Shown here piece by piece: positions 31,455-32,092 of a stretch of DNA of 32,092 bases (the first letter of the stretch is position 1; the number at the start of each line of letters is the position of its first letter). The translations under genes and the position numbers were made by a program. The stretch lies in assembly GCA_018333955.1 (NCBI GenBank), contig JAGXSD010000012.1, positions 1-32,092 on the forward strand, in the 5' to 3' direction. Below the pieces are notes generated by a model, which saw only the letters and a list, made by a program, of their open reading frames with translations, did not search any database and was not told where the DNA came from. The DNA is from Erysipelotrichia bacterium (GTDB taxonomy: Bacteria; Bacillota_I; Bacilli_A; Erysipelotrichales; Erysipelotrichaceae).

Positions 31455-31772
31455 ATGTCAGAACAACCACAATCTTGTCCAGTCGAAATCACACTCGCAT
31501 TACTTTCAAGTAAATGGAAGATTCTAATCATTCGAGAACTACTCACTGGAACTAAACGTTTCAGTGATATTAAACGCGCTTTAGGTGATGTAACTCAAAA
31601 AATGCTGACTCAAAGTTTAAGAGGACTTGAAGAAGATGGTTTAATTATTCGAAAGGTTTATCCGGTTGTCCCACCTCATGTAGAATATTCCTTATCAGAA
31701 TTAGGACAAAGTCTTAACCCAGTCATTGAATCCATGAGAGCCTATGGACAATATTATCGATCTCAATCATAA
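31455..31772 (+). CDS. HxlR-family regulator with N-terminal cysteine
   Basis: 105 residues, standard length. The winged helix-turn-helix pattern is SSKWKILIIRELLTGTKRFSDIKRAL, then VTQKMLTQSLRGLEEDGLI, then the wing VPPHVEYSLSELG. Cys8 (QSCPVEI) is in the place of the redox cysteine of YodB/HypR-type members, which sense quinones, aldehydes or hypochlorite by thiol chemistry. It is divergent from the reductase gene, and two inverted repeats in between are the probable operators. A GGAGG site precedes the ATG by 8 nt. An IS element begins about 20 bp after its stop. Confidence 0.93.
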   Translation: MSEQPQSCPVEITLALLSSKWKILIIRELLTGTKRFSDIKRALGDVTQKMLTQSLRGLEEDGLIIRKVYPVVPPHVEYSLSELGQSLNPVIESMRAYGQYYRSQS

Positions 31773-31809
31773 AATAAAGAGATTCACGTAGTTGAACTAG
31801 TAAACTAAA

Positions 31810-31846
31810 AGTAGACATTCAATAAAAAAGGATGTTTACTTTTTTT
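31810..31846 (+). terminator. Terminator-like hairpin inside the IS end, before orfA
   Basis: AGTAGACAT (31810-31818) pairs with ATGTTTACT (31832-31840) with one G-U, and the stem can extend two more pairs; six T follow. It uses part of the terminal repeat and lies 14 nt before orfA, so it should stop transcripts entering from hxlR. Confidence 0.65.
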
Positions 31847-31860
31847 ATAGGAGGAACACT

Positions 31861-32092
31861 ATGGGACGTCCAAAAGGTGGAAAGAATAAGCAGTATAGTT
31901 TCGAATATAAGTTACGGATTGTGAATGAATATGTGAATGATCATGAATCATATTCAACTCTTGTAAGTAAATATAGAATCGTTTTTTCAGTGATTCATCG
32001 TTGGGTCAGGATTTATTTGGACAAAGGTGAAGAAGGATTAAAAGGAATACATCAACGTAAAGGTAATCCTTACGCGGCTTTACACACGAGTC
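31861..32092 (+). CDS. IS3-family OrfA (helix-turn-helix), cut by the window end
   Basis: 77 residues visible, reading MGRPKGGKNKQYSFEYKLRI and onward. The YKLRIVNEYV, ESYSTLVSKYRIVFSVIHRWVRIY and KGEEGLKG blocks are the N-terminal DNA-binding region of IS3/IS150 OrfA, which joins OrfB by frameshifting to form the transposase. The start has a strong TAGGAGG site. The gene runs off the window, so its integrity is unknown. Confidence 0.88.
   Translation, partial: MGRPKGGKNKQYSFEYKLRIVNEYVNDHESYSTLVSKYRIVFSVIHRWVRIYLDKGEEGLKGIHQRKGNPYAALHTS

Larger units (their letters stand above)
31793..32092 (+). mobile_element. Left end of an IS3/IS150-type insertion sequence
   Basis: The left terminus probably starts at TGAACTAG (31793). 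The stretch up to 31817 (TG...AAAAGTAGACA) resembles IS150-subgroup ends, which begin TG and contain AAAAGT-GACA. orfA follows; the rest is beyond the window. A target duplication cannot be checked. Confidence 0.75.

Overview
The window is AT-rich, tightly packed bacterial DNA with short intergenic gaps, strong AGGAGG-type ribosome sites and simple hairpin-plus-U terminators. Gene content (pyruvate formate-lyase, acyl-CoA dehydrogenase with EtfAB, OFA and GPH carriers, no respiratory genes) suggests a fermentative, anaerobic or facultative member of the Bacillota. Protein style hints at Erysipelotrichia or relatives, but that placement is inference. Mobile DNA lies at both edges: the 3' end of an IS30-type transposase on the left and the start of an IS3/IS150-type element on the right.

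Layout. (1) 319-4566: a PAS/GAF-like gene apparently cut off by the IS30 copy, then a minus-strand acyl-CoA operon (MaoC hydratase, acyl-CoA dehydrogenase, EtfB, EtfA) with a clear sigma-A promoter and a palindrome at the predicted start point. (2) 4614-6466: an ArsR-controlled cassette of an ArsP/YraQ-type permease, two small CxxC thioredoxin-fold proteins and an ArsR repressor. (3) 6503-9590: pflB-pflA with a Rex/CRP-like palindrome upstream. (4) 9606-16843: a six-gene minus-strand operon (TetR, GPH sugar carrier, GH36 alpha-galactosidase, an unassigned GT-B-type glycosyltransferase-like protein, DUF4177-like, DUF2200-like), divergent from a galactokinase; matching palindromes sit at both promoters.

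(5) 16823-20209: an envelope-linked set: a secreted four-repeat PepSY protein with an Asp cluster in every repeat, a membrane-anchored AraC-type regulator with an extracytoplasmic sensor, and a small PepSY-like protein ending in 26 consecutive aspartates. (6) 20223-22253: a plus-strand operon of a polytopic membrane protein, a small XRE repressor and a lipoprotein, preceded by two perfect 21-bp palindromes 42 bp apart. Blocks 5 and 6 are the least explained part and the best candidates for something undescribed.

(7) 22711-26960: glycerate/sugar-acid use: CdaR-type regulator, DsrE-like protein, GntP permease, glycerate kinase. (8) 27025-30636: UPF0316 membrane protein, purH and an OFA-family transporter. 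(9) 30744-31772: an F420/NADP-type reductase divergent from an HxlR regulator with two inverted repeats between them. No tRNA, rRNA or CRISPR array was seen, and no gene-free gap exceeds about 300 bp.
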